From CAZVBV01 sp964578905 (GTDB taxonomy: Bacteria; Patescibacteriota; Gracilibacteria; UBA4473), in contig CAZOER010000008.1 in NCBI GenBank assembly GCA_964578905.1, positions 1 to 41,015 on the forward strand: a stretch of 41,015 nucleotides of DNA, given 5' to 3'. Below the pieces are notes generated by a model. That model saw nothing but the letters and a program-made list of their open reading frames with translations. It was not told the origin of the DNA and did no database searches. Positions 39,764 to 41,015 of the stretch are shown in pieces (within the stretch, counting starts at the first letter, position 1; every line of letters begins with the position of its first letter). The position numbers and the translations under genes were made by a program.

Positions 39764-39807
39764 GGTTCAATTTAAGGTGATCAATTTTATTACTCTCGTT
39801 CAAAAAA

Positions 39808-40998
39808 ATGAAACAACTTGATTGGCGCACATTTTTAATAGGATTAGCTTTTATTTCGAGTACGGCATTTGCCATGGATACCTTCTATGGAGACCTTGGA
39901 GAAGCCGATTGGACATTCGTTTCAGAAGTTCTTATTGATGGTGTAGAACTGCCAGACGATATGACGGAAACCACAGGAACGAGCTCTGTAGAGATAACAG
40001 GAACAGGGACTATGACGGTTGGAAATCGATCATTGGGGACAGATAATTTAAATGTGAAGGTGTTTGGAGGAACAACAATCGAATCAGAACGGCAATGGGA
40101 TGCAGAAGATTCTCTCACTTGGTTTGAAGGAATTTTTCCGGCGCCAAGAGAAGGACGAAAACCATCCTTCGGGAATATAGCTTATGATGACCAAGGAAGA
40201 CATTTAGGGACTCAAATACATGTCCTATCAGTCTTTGGGTTGGGACTCTCAAATGAGAAATTTAGTTTCTCAACACCAGCGGCTTTCACTTTTCCTGCGA
40301 GAATTCCTGATACAACAAAAGTATGGCTCGCTTACAAGGAAGATGTGACACCATCAGAAAATGAAGATGCAGAATGGGAGATTGAAGAAGGAGACTTCTG
40401 TGTTGTAGAGAACGGACTTTGTCAGATTGAACTCGAAGAATTCAATGAAGTAGCACTTGTACAAGAGTATTTTCAGAAATGTCCACGAACATCGAGTTCG
40501 GATACAGATGTTATAAACGGAAAAATTAGTGGACCACCAGAATGTTTAGTCACTTGCAACCGTGGATATGATCTCGATTACGAAACTATGAAATGTGAAC
40601 CTGGAGAAGGAACAGTGGTTGAACCATCAGTAGAAGAACCTGTAGCTGAAGCGGCACCTGTCGTTGAAGAAGAAGCAAAAAATCCAGCCTATTATCGATA
40701 TGTTGGAGCGCCACGAGACCGATATCTAAACGACATAGAGGAAGAAGTTGTCGTTGAAGAAAATAAAGATGCAGGACTCATGGAGTACTTACTGCACGTA
40801 AGAAACTTCTTTGGAGCGGGATCAAGCGCGAACGTCGTTCGAAGCGAAGAAGCAGAAATTAATCCAGATACAGAAGAAGGGGAAGAGGTGTATTCGTCGG
40901 CACCACTTCTTCCACAAACCGGTCCAGGTCTTTTCTTGGGGCTTGCAGCCTTAGGACTTGGATGCATGGTTGTAGGCGCAAAAGGGCGACGAAAATAA
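39808..40998 (+). CDS. LPXTG-anchored surface protein
   Basis: A 396-residue protein. Signal peptide (LDWRTFLIGLAFISSTAFA, cut before MDTFYG), then a beta-rich domain (about residues 25-200). A short Cys segment CLVTCNRGYDLDYETMKC (about residues 248-265) is EGF/furin-like. Next come an acidic Pro-Glu-Val stalk and a C-terminal sorting signal: LPQTG near residue 367, a hydrophobic stretch and the tail GRRK. Sortases cut LPXTG between Thr and Gly and attach the protein to the cell wall. No sortase gene is in the window. Function of the N-terminal domain unknown. Confidence 0.82.
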   Translation: MKQLDWRTFLIGLAFISSTAFAMDTFYGDLGEADWTFVSEVLIDGVELPDDMTETTGTSSVEITGTGTMTVGNRSLGTDNLNVKVFGGTTIESERQWDAEDSLTWFEGIFPAPREGRKPSFGNIAYDDQGRHLGTQIHVLSVFGLGLSNEKFSFSTPAAFTFPARIPDTTKVWLAYKEDVTPSENEDAEWEIEEGDFCVVENGLCQIELEEFNEVALVQEYFQKCPRTSSSDTDVINGKISGPPECLVTCNRGYDLDYETMKCEPGEGTVVEPSVEEPVAEAAPVVEEEAKNPAYYRYVGAPRDRYLNDIEEEVVVEENKDAGLMEYLLHVRNFFGAGSSANVVRSEEAEINPDTEEGEEVYSSAPLLPQTGPGLFLGLAALGLGCMVVGAKGRRK

Positions 40999-41015
40999 CA
41001 TAGACTTATAGTGGG

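Noticed and set aside
1..41015. Genetic code 25 (UGA = Gly)
   Set aside because: UGA ends several genes, including overlapping ATGA junctions, and long genes have no internal UGA.
1..41015. CRISPR arrays, tRNA or rRNA genes
   Set aside because: No regularly spaced direct repeats and no cloverleaf or rRNA-like sequence was seen; the repeats present are palindromic and dispersed.

Overview
The window looks like chromosome from a small-genome bacterium of the Patescibacteria/CPR type, possibly near the Peregrinibacteria (Gracilibacteria). This is an inference. It rests on the large VirD4/TraG-like membrane ATPase, the S74, LamG and LPXTG surface proteins, many lineage-specific hypotheticals, compact operons and moderate GC. 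UGA is used as a normal stop (for example lemA-like, SSF and one GIY-YIG gene), so the recoded genetic code 25 is excluded. Shine-Dalgarno sequences are essentially absent. Many genes instead have a TACAAT-like -10 box only 6-11 nt before the start codon, which predicts leaderless mRNAs.

Layout. 1-5760: end of an S74 intramolecular-chaperone protein and a giant five-LamG exported protein. 5826-10441: two near-identical GIY-YIG nuclease units bounded by REP-like hairpins, with pyrE and a VirD4/TraG-like ATPase between them. 10466-15686: a RelA/SpoT-type synthetase with a broken hydrolase domain, an exported basic protein, and ftsI. 15980-18263: a 54-aa membrane protein and transketolase carrying an in-frame palindromic insertion. 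18260-21298 (minus): an overlapping operon of a possible small ORF, a LemA-like protein, lgt, two tandem DsbA-like lipoproteins without catalytic cysteines, and a YggU/DUF167 protein. 21328-29592: dgt, murA, a 977-aa unknown repeat protein, rpmA, an SSF symporter and two small hypotheticals, the second behind a structured leader. 29650-38839: a TlyC/CorC protein, dnaN, mfd, a 59-aa gene, dnaA and purA. 38979-40998: a Cys-rich exported protein and an LPXTG surface protein.

The most interesting theme is a dense population of short palindromic repeats with TGTCAY...RTGACA ends. They form the borders of the two GIY-YIG genes, two MITE-like elements of 130-139 bp, half-elements placed directly against full elements, an in-frame insertion in transketolase, and probably the -35 box of tlyC. 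Together they resemble a REP/RAYT-like system in which the candidate mobilising enzyme would be a single-domain GIY-YIG nuclease rather than a Y1 transposase. Several other palindromes carry the stop codons of genes.
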